Assembly (NCBI RefSeq): GCF_002234675.1 | Contig: NC_019876.2 | Span: 23,957,371 to 24,021,370, forward strand | Length of the DNA: 64,000 nt | Direction of reading: 5' to 3' | Source: Oryzias latipes | Lineage: Eukaryota; Chordata; Actinopteri; Beloniformes; Adrianichthyidae | Shown: in pieces, positions 45,577 to 57,321 of the stretch | Layout: the number at the start of each line of letters is the position of its first letter | Numbering within the stretch: the stretch's first letter is position 1 | Translations under genes and position numbers: made by a program | The notes under the pieces: generated by a model | Told to the model about the DNA's origin: nothing | Database searches by the model: none | Seen by the model: the letters and a program-made list of their open reading frames with translations, nothing else

Positions 45577-47519
45577 TTACAAGGTCTACACCATGTAAAA
45601 AAAATGTTTGAGCTTAAAAGTGTGTCATAATGTTAATTCCTCACGAAAAGATAACAACCAACAATAACAACAAAGTGTTTTTTGGGTGCATTCACGCATC
45701 TCTGAACATTCCTCTAAAACCTTCTGAGCACCAGCCCCTCCAGTGGGTCCTCGTGAGCTGACGTAGGACCAGCCCCTTTCCAGGAAGTGTCTGCTCTGCC
45801 AGCACTGCCCCCAGGCTAACACACACACACACACTTTCTTTGTGGAGCTAGCGGTGATCAGCAAAAACACAACCTTCTACTATATGCTCAATACGCACAT
45901 CAATCATTGCAAAAGTTCCGATGTTGTTTGTTTTTCATGGGAGAAACACTGACACGCTGCCAAGGCCAGCTCTAGGATGACAGACCAAGGAGTGAAAGGC
46001 TGTCCCTCAGAGATTGAGTCGTCTTACTTCCAGATAAGAAAATGTACTGCGAAAGTAACTCACATTTCATTTTAATAACCGTTTTACTAACCGATATTAT
46101 CATCTCTATATACTGTATATAGTTTACTCTGAAAGGCTTAAGAAAAGCATGGCATAAGCTCTTTGAATCTGAGTTCACATGAAAGGTTAAATGCTCACTG
46201 TAAACTTCTAAATGTAAATCATTTGAACAGGAAATAACACAGATAGTTATCTTATTCAGAAATGGCTTTGATCACAGAGACAAATACATTTGTTCCTGTT
46301 TGGCCTTTAAGACTGAATGTCAAGCAGCCACAGGTTGTTGCCATAGGTTTTAAACGGCTTTTAACGTCATTTAGCCGATCATTTACTATCAAGAAATTGT
46401 AGTTCTTGGAAAGTGTTGGAGGCTGCACATTTTATTGATAATGACAGGAGCCTGCTGGCTGCTAGAAATTTGAACGCTGGCTGCATTTGGCCTTTACATT
46501 TGTGCTGGTTTGAAGTGCAAAGAACAAAATGAGATTCTGTGTCTAAACGCAAACTTCTGCGTGGAACAGTCATCACATTCAACAATAAACATAAAATCAT
46601 TTTAAATTCAAAGTTTATTTAAATCTGAAAACAATGAAATATGTTCACTTTACAGAGATTCATTAACATGAGGCATAAGCACCTTTTTGAGTGTGACTGT
46701 GTGTCTGTTTTCTTTTGTATGTATGTGCTTGTATGTGTGGACGCTTTTGGTATGTGGAGCATGACACAAAAGAAATCTGGGTCGGTGCCATGCAGTAGGT
46801 TCTTTCCAGAACAGACTGCAGTTTTAACCACAAACCTATACAAAAGAAGAGCGAACACTCAGGCGATCAATGCAACGTGTGGATCAGGGTTTACTTTCTG
46901 CTAAATGTGCAGAGGTGTTTCGTCAGACAGGAGATACAGGGCTGCAGAAGAAACTGACAAGAACAATTCTATGCAGTATTTTCCTGAATGTATGGACATT
47001 GACTTAAGCAGTGCACAAAAGCTCAGCCTGGGGTCGGAATCAGATTTTCCTTGTGATTTGTCCTGACCCTTTGTGTCATACATTACTGATTCTAAAGATG
47101 TTTTTCTCACATACACGTATGGAATCAGTGCTTGTTATTAAACCCTGAGTTGACCGTCTGCTGGTAATTTAAATAGAGCTGAGGTCAGACAAAAAGCTCA
47201 CTAACATGAATACTTAGCTAAAATGACAAAACAATGATAAATAGTCAAAACTCACAGTGTTGCCAATTTAGTTGTGATGTGTAGCATATTTTCCATCTCC
47301 ACAGGAAATATTGTTCAAAACAGCAGCAGGTGACTTTTTGCTGTTTTTGCTGACATATTTGCCCTTTTCTTGGAGCCTGCATCATTTGTATTTTCTCAAA
47401 GAGAAGTTGTGTTAGTTCCACTACTATTAACCCTAATGGCTGAAGAAATAAACATTCTCAATGCTTCAACACATCAGAGCCCAGTCCAACTAACAGGAAA
47501 TCAACATGCATGTACAACA
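45577..47519. other. Intergenic and possible 3' UTR of the V-domain receptor
   Basis: No coding gene. A CA repeat lies at 45822-45834. On the minus strand an AATAAA signal near 46615 could end a 3' untranslated region of about 900 bases for the receptor at 47520-48515; this is an inference from position only. Confidence 0.4.
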
Positions 47520-48515
47520 CTAAGACCAAAAACACAGATCTGAATCGGTTTTATATACAGATATGCTTTGGGTTTCAGGTTTTGGCTGGAATGTCAGGGC
47601 TGCATAGTATCGAACGTTGGATTCCAGGCTCTGTAAACAAGAGTGTCATTAATAAATTATTCAAGAATTAATTTCGTTTAGATGAAAGAAAACATGAGTA
47701 AATGAATGCGATTACCTCTCTGTGCTGGCGCTCAGACGGAGCTAAACCACAGAAAGAGATTGAGTTTGTCATAAATTTATAACAAAGTTTCATCTGATTT
47801 TATCATTTCTATTTGTCAAAACATTTCAGTACCTTTCTGAAAAGATTTGATTTTGACCGGCAGAAAGATGATGACCATCACAAGAACAAAAATTACACTT
47901 CCAAGGATTCCAACCACCAGATTAAAGGCAGGTGTTTCTGAGGAAGAGAATAGTAAACGGATTTTAGCACAAAATTCACTTTTTGAAAATGTATTTGATT
48001 TGATTGACTGGAAAAAGGAAAATAATCTTACCTTCTACTTGCAGAAATGTTGCATCAAAATTGTAATTAATTGTGTTCAATCCACAGAAATACAGTCCAG
48101 AGTCAGAGATATTAAACTCCTTGATGTTCAGGAAAACATGGGTGGTGTTGGAGGACATGTGGAATCTTCCATTTTTAAAATCTTCCAGAACTGTAGCATT
48201 GGACTCAGCAGTGGGCATAGATGCGATGCGGGTGGTGTTGGATCTTTTGGCCGACTTGAACCAGAAAATGTTGGACATGATGTTACTGAGGTTGGAGCAC
48301 AGCAGTGAGACTTCTCCTCCAAGCTGAACCTCTACGACGACAAACTCAGACAGTGACACACAGATCAAACCTGAAACATAAGAGTCACATGCTCATCAGA
48401 TTCACATCAGCTCTTCAAAGCATTTCTGACAAAATGTCAGCAAATATGGTGTAAAACTGTAATCAGACTTACTGAAGCTGCAGAGAAAAGACAGTATTGA
48501 GGTCAAGCCCATCAT
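47520..48515 (-). CDS. Single V-domain Ig receptor with ITIM-like tail
   Basis: Five minus-strand exons: 48515-48473, 48370-48032, 47937-47833, 47741-47716 and 47630-47520, joined GT-AG in phase to 207 residues. Signal peptide MMGLTSILSFLCSF; one V-type Ig domain (about 20-125) with SLLCSN, IFWFK and SGLYFCG and five N-glycosylation sequons; then directly an uncharged membrane helix (about 134-155). The tail has VRYYAAL (177-183): a Tyr-x-x-Leu, but Arg at the -2 position, so not a strict ITIM. Intron phases (1,1,1,0) and a tiny fourth exon (26 bases) mirror the NITR genes. No I domain. It could be a NITR-related or other teleost V-type inhibitory receptor; I cannot name the family. Confidence 0.78.
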
Positions 48516-48936
48516 TCTGTACTCAATAGGACTACACCTTTTGTTCTTTCAGTCTGTCTTTGAACAGTGCCAGTTAAGTTCTGAGAGAAGGAAGTGGGTA
48601 TGTCAAGTCTTATCTCTCAGAATGTCTCACTCTGAAGTTAAACATTTTTTTTAAACACATACATTTTTCTTTTTTTTCTTTTTCTTTTAACAGTCAACTC
48701 TTATTGAAGAGACCTTTTTTTTATTGCTTTTCTTTTGTAGCTCTGGATTTTGCTGCTAACATCAATAAAAACGTTCAGAAAATAAAAACTGCTGGTTTTG
48801 ACCCGACAGTTTAGTTAGAGAAATGATAAGAGAAGTGCATCACACCACACAAGAAACACATGCACACACAATTGAAGGCAAACAGTTTTCATACTAAAAC
48901 GTGTTGCATTGTTTCTCTGAATGTAACTGAAATGCC
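48516..48936. other. 5' flank of the V-domain receptor
   Basis: T-rich non-coding DNA (48650-48740). No promoter box could be assigned. Confidence 0.35.
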
Positions 48937-49330
48937 AATTTCAGTCAGATGACTCATGCAGTAAAATATTTATTTTCACGTTCTTAAGTTGCCATTTACA
49001 TTCTTCGTTTGGCATAAGGCTCTGTACAATTCCATGATATAAGATTTCCATAAAACTTTTGGGTAATAACAGGTAATAACTACTGGTAATAACTACCCCT
49101 AACGGAGCTCACAGGTGGAAGCCGGAGAGGAGGGTGGGGCGACGAACGCAGCGCTTGCGGTAAATAAAGAGAATGAACAACTGCACACCTGGACTTAAAT
49201 AGAACGCTGAATAGGTGAGTTGATTAACTGAACCGCCCTAGGGGGTTTAACCTTCGTTTGGCATAAGGCTCCGTACAATGCCATGAGATAAGATTTCCAT
49301 AAAACCTTTGGGTAATAACTACCCCCAACA
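48937..49330 (-). repeat. Dispersed LTR-like repeat, copy 2
   Basis: Second copy of the unit at 8227-8545. A piece of it (TTCGTTTGGCATAAGGCTC ... AATAACTACCCC) is repeated directly at 49252-49326, giving a partial internal duplication. The phrase GACGAACGCAGCGCTTGCGGTAAA at 49141 reappears at 52959, just before the L1-like coding region. Confidence 0.5.
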
Positions 49331-49430
49331 CAAAAGATCATCAAGATGAAGAAAATGTAAATGTATATCAGTGTGTAATAAGATGAGGTGTGTTTTGGCG
49401 GCATTCCATATTCAGAATTACAAGTATGAC

Positions 49431-49774
49431 TGCTATGTGTGACCCGGCACCTTTGACCGTTGGGCCACCCCCGTTCAAGTACAGCGCCACAAAGGGAACA
49501 CACTATCTAGTGGATCTGCTATGTGTGACCCGGCACCTTTGACCGTTGGGCCACCCCCGTTCAAGTACAGCGCCACGAAGGGAACACACTATTTAGTGGA
49601 TCTGCTACGTGTGACCCGGCACCTTTGACCGTTGGGCCGTCCCCGTTCGAGTACAGCGCCAGGAAAGGAACACACTATTTAGTGGATCTGCTATGTGTGA
49701 CCCAGCACCTTTGACCGTTGGGCAGCTCCCGTTCGAGTACAGCGCCACGAAGGGAACATACTATCTAGATAGAT
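49431..49774. repeat. 86-bp tandem repeat, four units
   Basis: Units start at 49431, 49517, 49603 and 49689, an exact 86-base period. Each holds GTGTGACCCGGCACCTTTGACC, CCCGTTCGAGTACAGCGCCA and GGAACACACTAT. Units 1 and 2 are nearly identical; 3 and 4 have drifted. No open frame continues through it. Confidence 0.9.
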
Positions 49775-49884
49775 GAGAAAAGAGGCAAGAAAATTGAATG
49801 TGGAGCCCCTATCTGCAAAGCGCTGTAAGGAACTATAATTTGAATCGCCATCAACCAACATTTATAATGACACTAACTTAACTT

Positions 49885-50165
49885 CCAATCCAACGCTTCC
49901 ACTGGCATACTATGACATGCTTAAGTAACATCCAATATTCGAAGCTTCCACCAAAGTACTACGAACGAGCTTAACGGCCATAATGTTTTCTTCCATTTGG
50001 CATACTAATTATACTAGCTCAAGAGACAACCATTTATTCGAAGCTTCCATATAAGTATTAAGAACGAGCTTAATGGCCATAATTTCTATGCTTCCATCTG
50101 GCATACTAATAATACAATCTTAAGAAACCTCCAATTTCGAGCTCCATTGTATACTATAATACAAA
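49885..50165. repeat. Imperfect tandem repeat of about 95-101 bases
   Basis: TTCCA(C/T)(T)TGGCATACTA recurs at 49897, 49991 and 50092, each followed by a similar AAGCTTCCA...GAACGAGCTTAA(C/T)GGCCATAAT block. About three decayed units. It directly follows the 86-base array. Confidence 0.65.
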
Positions 50166-50547
50166 CCTAAGAACATCCTAAATTTGAGGCTTTCACCTGG
50201 CAAATATATATATTTTTTAAATATCTATAATCCAAAAATTAACATTCATTCTGCTGCTGACATATTGGTTGTTTCAAATCAGAAGTTTCATTGGTACGCA
50301 GAGGAGGTCCACCGCCCCTTCACTTTCAGTGCAGCAATAGGTACGTGGATTGGAGTCTTTGTTGCGGCACCAGATCAAGGAATGCAGGGGCGACAATATC
50401 ATCCACCAGAAACGGAAGTGCTGACCAGGGAGTAGGGGGTCGCAGGCTCAGGAAGCGGTGCATAGATAAAGACAAAAGCAGTATTAGTCTTGGCAAACAA
50501 ATATATAAATAAATTAGAAACTAATCAGTTTTAGAATGCTTGAGACA
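50166..50547. other. Unassigned between repeat array and solo LTR
   Basis: Non-coding. 50280-50460 is moderately GC-rich and could be part of the element that carries the arrays. Nothing recognised. Confidence 0.35.
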
Positions 50548-50552
50548 AATGG

Positions 50553-51007
50553 TGTCACGGTACCCCCAGCCGGCTCCTCCTCCTCGTCAGGTCCACCTGC
50601 AGACACCAGCTGTGTCTCGTCATCAGCGGCTGGACTCTTGAGGAGAACCAGGACCTGTACTCGACGCTAGTTCGTTGTACTCCACGGTGCTTCCTCTGGC
50701 CTACTCATGAATTGTCTCGTTCAAGATTACGCTTCGTCTAATACCTTGTTTTGTCTGTTGCTCAGGATCCCGGTCTCGTCTGGAAAACTTGGCCTGTACT
50801 CACCTCTCGCTGATTCCTGTCTCGACGTCCCTCTGGCCCCTCTCTGGATCACGGTGTTCGCCCTCAAGAACCTCCAACCATCTTCAACGCATCCTTCCCT
50901 GAAAACCCTGTTCAACCTCATTAAAACCCTTTATACTTACCCATCGCCTGCCGAGTATCCTTCCGGGTTCCAGCATCTGGGTCTGCCTCAGTCCGCTAGC
51001 CATGACA
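50553..51007 (+). mobile_element. Gypsy-type solo LTR
   Basis: 455 bases, TGTCACGGTACCC to GCCATGACA, flanked by AATGG on both sides (50548-50552 and 51008-51012). Its start resembles that of the Gypsy LTR at 56925 (TGTCACGGTGCC), but the bodies differ, so it belongs to a related but distinct family. The internal region is gone by recombination. Confidence 0.85.
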
Positions 51008-51012
51008 AATGG

Positions 51013-52950
51013 AATAACAGTGCTTTTAAAGAACAAGGAAAAAGTCCTATTTGTGGATTCATCGCACCATAGAAACCACCAGAATCACAGATTCCAACAG
51101 AGAAATGATAGTGAAATATAGAACCTGCATGTATCTTAACATCAATTTTTATACACACCAAAGGTAAGAGAGAAGTAACCTTTTGTCACTTCTGGAGGGA
51201 CGCTCTTTTAGAAGGTCATCGAGGAGCAGGCGAATGGAAGGGTATCCAAGGACCAAGGAGATTCGTAGATGAGGAAGGTCAACATCTCACGTAGCAATGG
51301 ACTGCAGCACGGCTGGATTTGATGCTTTGTATTTGATATCAGTGGTTCTCAAATGAGTGGACAATAAAAGCACAGGCTACTGAAATTTGAATTAGCCAAG
51401 GGTGTCTAGATACTGCAAAGGAAGAACTTGAGATCCATGAGGGATCATAGGTTTTGACAGTATTTTAGCTGGGTGAACCTCGTGCATTTAGAGGCGGAGT
51501 ACAATAAGTCTCTAAATGGAGATGCTTGTGTCGAGTGTCATCTAGTTAAGCAGGGCAGATAGAAGACTGGCTTGTAGACACAAAATTTAACTATTGGAAC
51601 TAAGCTAGAGAGCGTCAGTGATATACTTTCTACGGCAGGGTTAAAAATTCGGTCGTAGAGTTATTTAAAGGCTAAACCACGTGAACCAATGACACACAAG
51701 ACTATCATCTCACTTCTTGAAACAACCTTAGTATAATCTCCACAGCTGAATTCTCTCATAACCAAATGTTCCGTTAAAGGACCACTAGAGCTGTGGATTT
51801 GGGATTAACATCCTAAATCCCCAGCGGCCGGACATTCACAAACCACTTTGCATAAATTTTCTCCCCCAAAACCAGAGGGGGCAGCCTCAGAAAACAAGTG
51901 GGAGACGGAAGACACGACAGTCATCATCATAACAAAACCACTCCAAGCATTGAGAAGGAAAGACCAGAAACGCAAGACAAAAATATCTAGAACAACAGGA
52001 ACAAGGGGGCTCAGGATCGAACTACCCTAACAAGAAAACAAGATGAACAGATGACCGTGGGGAATAATGCACATAGCAAATTTCAGGTGGTTCAATATCG
52101 ACAAACCATATTCATTCAACCAAAGAATGAATAAACGATGTGATGCACAAATGCAAGGGATGACATAATGGGGAGAGAGGCATGCATCAATGAACCATCC
52201 AGATTCATGGTCCAGGTCCAACGAAGGACCAATCCAAACACAGATTAAACCATTGAATGCACACAGCAGCTTTAACAGAAAAGAAAACAAAACACAGAAC
52301 CGCCATAATAACAAAGCCAGCGTCAAATAAAGACATCCAAGATTCACATTCAGCCCCTAAATATCACACAGCAACAGAGAAAACACCAAAAGCCACAACA
52401 AATTCAGCCAGCATGAGAAAGCCGTCCAGACGAGGACCGCCAGCCCTCACAACCACAGAAAAGACCCAAATAACCGGGCAATAACCGGACGACGCAGAGC
52501 CACACAGCAGAAAACGAACTAGGTAGACACCATTAAGTCCAAGAACAAAGAACTACAATTCCCAGGGTCCTTAGGGGCGTGACGTACCGATGACCGGGTC
52601 AAGCAGAGGAACCAGGAAGAGCCTTAGAAAAAGCCATAACAGAAAAACACGGGAAAAGGACTGTATGGCCGCTCACCGTAAAGAGCCTGATGACCACGGC
52701 AGACGAGAGGGCCCGGACATCTCCTGATCAAGCGCCGCTGACAACCCGAACACTGCAGGACGCACCTCCCGCAGATGCACACCGCGACCGCAGCGGAGCC
52801 GCTACACCGCCTGCTGAACAGCAAAAGGAGAAGCAGACGCGGGGAAGACATACGCCCCCACATCATAAAAAGGTGGGACATCAATCCGAAAAGAACGGGG
52901 GGAAGACATCAAGACGCTGAAAAAGAGAAGGACACCAGAGGGCACGTGAC
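51013..52950. other. Unassigned; possibly 5' part of the L1-like LINE
   Basis: The first 800 bases are featureless. From about 51840 the plus strand is A-rich and C-rich but poor in T, and from 52550 GC-rich (ACTACAATTCCCAGG, GCCGCTCACC), which resembles the 5' non-coding region and basic first protein of LINEs. Frames at 52690-52920 are rich in Arg, Thr and Pro, without recognisable motifs. Confidence 0.35.
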
Positions 52951-54493
52951 AGAGAACGTGACGAACGCAGCGCTTGCGGTAAAGAAAAAGAACGTATATT
53001 CAGCTTGTTATAATTCTAGACAGAGAGGAGTAGCAATTCTGATAAATAAGGAAGTTAAATTCACAGAAGCCAACAAAGTCATAGATCCAGAAGGAAGATT
53101 TATAATAGTCACTCTTTCCACTCAAAATATGCAGCTATGTTTAGCTAATGTGTACGCCCCAATGTAGATGACCCTAAATTCTTTCATTCCTTCTTCTCTG
53201 CGCTATCTGAGCATACAGACAAATCGTTGATTATTGCGAATGACCTCAATGTGTTTAGAATCCAGAGATGGATAGGCTAAATAACAAAGGAAATCTTAGA
53301 ACCTGGCAGTCCACAAACGCTGTTAAACAGTACATGGAGGATTTTGGTCTTTGTGATATTTGGCTTTTATCTCTAAACTAGTGGATTGAGAGCAAAAAAT
53401 CAGACTGTTAGAGGAAACCTACAGCAACTCTCCGGATGAACAAACTCTACAACAAATAAGGAAAGTAAGAATCGAATTAAATGAAACAACTAATCCAAGA
53501 ACACAGTTTTTATTACAGAGATTACGCTTGGAGAAGTTCGATCACAGTAATAAATCTTGGAAATTTTTGGCAATCAACTCAAAATAAACAAAGAGAAGAC
53601 AACTATTTCATCAGTCATAGACCTAACAGGAAACGCAACACATGATCCAGCCGCAATAAATTCTATTTTTAAAAACTTTTACCAATCCCTCTACTGATCC
53701 CAAATTGATCCTTCTGACAATGACATCAATGGTTTTCTCAATAGCATAGATTTGCCTAGACCACCAGAGGAACAAATCAAAGCCCTGGAGTCCCCTTTTA
53801 CTGAAGAAGAGCTAAATAAAACATTAACCAACATGCCTAGTAAAAAAGCCCCAGGACCAGACGGCTTCCCAGCAGAATTTTATAAAGAGTTTTGGCTAAT
53901 TTTAGCTCCCATTTTTCTCAGAATGACAATAGAAATTAAGGAAAACAATTATCTACCTCCAAATATGAATTCTGCTAATATAATCTTACTTCTGAAACCT
54001 GGGAAAGATCCCACATCACCATCCAGCTATCGACCCATATCGCTGATTAATGCAGATCTTAAAATAATCTGCAAAGCCTTGGCAGGAAGGCTAGAGAAGG
54101 TAGTTCCCTCTCTAATACATCCTAACCAAACAGGTTTTATAAAGGGTAGACATTCATCTACCAAAATGCGCAGATTAATCAACCTCATAGATTATACAAC
54201 TATCAATAACCAAGAAGCAACCATTTTGTCACTGGATGCCGAAAAGGCATTTGATCGGGTCAACTGGAAATTTTTGATATCCACCCTGAACAAATTTGGC
54301 TTAGGAAAATCGTTTATTAACTGGACTAAAATATTGTAAGCCTCTCCTAATGCTCGTGTCAGAACCAATGACCAAACATCTCCAAGCTTTAATTTACAAA
54401 GAGGAACCAAACAAGGCTGTCCACTATCTCCGTCTTTATTTGCACTATTTAATGAACCTCTAGCTGCTGCAATTAGACAAAGTCAAGACATTG

Positions 54494-55137
54494 GAATGGA
54501 ATGGAATGGAATGGAATGGCTTTATTGTCATTGTGCATAGTACAATGAGATTTAAGCATCACCATCAGTGCAAGAACAGTAAGGAAGGGAAAAGTAGTAA
54601 AGATAACATTGTAATATAATAAAATCAAACAAGCAAAGAAACAGTATATACAAGTGTGCAAATATAAACTGTAAACTGTATTGGAGAGTGCCGAGATAAT
54701 TGTGCAAAAATTGCGTATGAAAAAACTGATGATGACACTGTGGACAGATTGTGGACAGAGTTAACAGGAATGTTTTTTTTTTTTTATGTTTCTTATCTGT
54801 GCATTCGGGAATTGAGGATTGTTATTGCCTTTGGAAAGAAGCTGTTTTTTAGTGTGTTCGTTTTGCTTCTGATGCCTCTGTAGCGCCTCCCGGAGGGCAT
54901 CAGGTTGAACAGGTCTGAGCCGGGGTGTGAGCTGTCCTTAATGATGTTCTGAACCCTAGTGAGACAGCGCGCGGAATAGATGTCCGTCAGGGTGGGGAGA
55001 GGGCACCCAATGATTTTCTCAGCTGTCTCTACAACTCTCTGCAGTCTCTTTTTATCCGCGGCTGTGCAGCTGCCGAACCAAACAGTTATGCAGTATGTGA
55101 GCAGGCTCTGGATGGATGACTGGTAGAAGGTCAGCAG
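54494..55137 (-). mobile_element. Rex1-like LINE, 5'-truncated, with 16-bp duplication
   Basis: Flanked by CAAAGTCAAGACATTG on both sides (54478-54493 and 55138-55153), an exact 16-base target duplication. On the minus strand it encodes LLTFYQSSIQSLLTYCITVW, RLQRVVETAEKIIGCPLP, SSHPGSDLFNLMPSGRRYR and KNSFFPKAITILNS, the C-terminus of Rex1/Babar reverse transcriptases. The 3' tail is a run of ATTCC units. Strong 5' truncation is normal for LINE insertion. Confidence 0.85.
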
Positions 55138-55329
55138 CAAAGTCAAGACATTGAAGGCATTCAAACCAAAAATGTAAAACACGAAATAAGTCTTTATGTA
55201 GAGGATGTTTTACTATTTACTCCAAATTCACAATCTCCATCTGCCAAATCATCTCCCTAATTAATACATTTTCTTCAGTTTCAGAATACTCCATAAACTG
55301 GTCTAAAAGCACAATTCTGCCAATTAATT

Positions 55330-55451
55330 CAGTGAGGGTCCTTAGGGAAGGCCCTTAATGCTACTGCCTCCTGAGCGCGGTTAGGCTGCAGCTCACCGCT
55401 CCCCCAGGGGATGGGTCAAAATGCGGAGAAGAATTTTCACCATTGTGGGAT
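55330..55451 (+). mobile_element. tRNA-derived SINE, 5'-truncated
   Basis: Matches the 3' half of the SINE at 36458-36722 (CAGTGAGGGTCC, TTAGGCTGCAGCTCACC, GGATGGGTCAAAATGC). Flanked by CAATTAATT on both sides (55321-55329 and 55452-55460), a target duplication that also shows where the L1-like sequence was interrupted. Confidence 0.8.
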
Positions 55452-56284
55452 CAATTAATTATTATTATTTGTATTTTTTTTTTAATTGCAATTATCTAAA
55501 TCTGTTATCTATTCCCTACAAACAGGCAACATAAAGTACTTAGGTATAAATATTTCCTCTAGGCTTTCTGATCTACTCAAGCTAAACCACACCCAACTAC
55601 TGAACCTAACAACTGAAGCTGATCTCACTAGATGGAAAACTCTACCCATTTCCCTAATAGGGAGAGTTGCAACCATAAAAATGACAATTCTCCCCAAAAT
55701 TAACTACCTGTTTTTAATGATTCCTTCCAAACCTCCAACTACCTGGTTCAAATCATTAGACTCATTCATTTCCAAATTCCTTTGGGAAGGAAAACCACCA
55801 AGGATCAGTTTGAAAACTATTCAAAAACGTAAAGATAGAGGAGGACTAGGCCTACCAGACTTCCAGGACTACTACTCCGCGAACAGATTGTTTTATGTCC
55901 AAAAATGGCTGAATCCTGGTGTGTTAGATGAATCTTGGCAAGGCGTAGAACAAAATCTCTGTGATAACCTAGATATTTCTAATTTACCTTTCTTCAGTTT
56001 TAAAATTAAACAACACAAATGCTTCAGAAGTTTAAACATCAGCTCATCTCTAACAGCCTGGTGGGATTTTCTTAAAAAAAACAACCTCACATTACTTTCA
56101 TGCAAACTCACCCACATTTAGAATAACCCCGACATTTCAATTAACAAAAACATGATTCATTTTGTTTCATGGAAGATCAAAGGAGTCCACCAATTTCAGC
56201 ATATAATTCAGAATAGAACATTTATGTCCCTCTCAACGTTATCCTCAATCTATGGGATTAGTAAAAACAAATTTCTAGAATATC

Positions 56285-56677
56285 TGTCATGATTTGAATT
56301 TGTTGTCTTGTTTTTGGTCTTTGTTCTGTCATGTTTCTGTTTCCTGTTTTATTTTGAAAGTCTCCTGTCTTGTCTGTCTTCTTGAGTTTTACTTCCTTTG
56401 GTCCCCATCAGCCCTGATCGTGTCCACCTGTGTCTTGTCTGCCCTGTCTGTATTTGAGTCTTGTCTCTGCCTTCTTCCTGTGTTGGTCCATTACCCCTGT
56501 TATGGTGTTCATGCCTTGTTCCTTGTCCCTCGCCATGCCACAGTAAGTTTTAGTTTTGTTTTGTCATCCTGCTCTGCAGCGCTTTTTGTTTCTATTAAAC
56601 CCCTTGCCCTTGAACCGTGTGCCTCCGCCTCTGCATTCTGGGTCCTACCGGCTCTCAAGCCACCCCCGCACATGACA
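56285..56677 (+). mobile_element. Solo LTR, family S, copy 3
   Basis: 393 bases, TGTCATGATTTG to CACATGACA, with ATATC on both sides (56280-56284 and 56678-56682). It is the plus-strand counterpart of 31048-31437 and 43500-43915. It lies in the L1-like LINE, whose frame resumes on its right. Confidence 0.88.
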
Positions 56678-56924
56678 ATATCAGCATCTTAAATCAACTA
56701 TAAGCACTAAATTCTGCCTGACCCAAATAGACCTAGACCTTTCCTTACAGTAACACATTTCTTTGACCTTAAAAATCCAAAGCTCACCTCCAAAATTTAT
56801 TCAATATCTAACATAGATGATACAATTTACTTACCCATGACAAAATGGGACTCTGAACCATCATTGAATTTTAGTGATCAATTTTGGCTACAGATCTGTT
56901 TGAATGCCTTTAATAAGACCAAAA

Positions 56925-57321
56925 TGTCACGGTGCCTCTGTCAGCCCCGCCCCCCTCTGCTCTGCTCTGCTCCTGACTCCACCAGCTGTGGCCACTTCAC
57001 CCTCATCAACCAGCCTGCTCTTAAGGAGATCCAGCTCAATCATTCAACGCCAGTTCGTTACCCCTTATGGATTCATCAACACGAAGGTCACCTGTGTGGA
57101 AGTCACCTGTTTCTCACCTGCTGCCTCAGAGGATGTCAGGAATTATCAGCCGCAATATTACCTCCAGCCACGTCACGAACCTCCTTCCAGTCTGGATTGC
57201 CATCCTGTCAAAATAATCTAGTTATCTCCAGTGAGATTAAAATCTACTTACCAAGCGACTGATCAGTGTTATCATTCTGGGTTTTCAGCGTCTGGGTCTG
57301 TCCTGCCTGAAAATTATGACA
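56925..57321 (+). repeat. Ty3/Gypsy LTR 1
   Basis: Starts TGTCACGGTGCC at 56925. The right end is set at the CA in ATTATGACA (57321), since CTGGCC-type primer-site text follows; this boundary is uncertain. It differs from LTR 2 by an extra CTCTG unit and by C at the sixth base. Confidence 0.7.

Larger units (their letters stand above)
52985..56924 (+). mobile_element. L1-like LINE, broken by three nested insertions
   Basis: Endonuclease remnant at 52990-53250 (RQRGVAILINKEVKF, CLANVYAP). Reverse transcriptase at 53752-54480 with KKAPGPDGFPAEFYKEFW, YRPISLINADLKIICK, HPNQTGFIKGR, LDAEKAFDRVNW and GTKQGCPLSPSLF. After the Rex1 insertion the frame resumes with the catalytic box changed to YVEDVLLF (Glu for Ala in the usual YADD), and 55486-56121 gives the C-terminal thumb region. 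Insertions are Rex1 (54494-55137), a SINE (55330-55451) and solo LTR S (56285-56677); the Gypsy array begins at 56925 within its last part. The element is long dead. Confidence 0.85.

Noticed and set aside
49431-49774. CRISPR-like array
   Set aside because: Units are contiguous 86-base repeats without spacers, and the genome is a vertebrate's.
56294-56692. 132-codon Leu/Ser/Cys-rich frame resembling a membrane protein
   Set aside because: It lies within a solo LTR bounded by ATATC target repeats; its hydrophobic look stems from T/C-rich LTR sequence.
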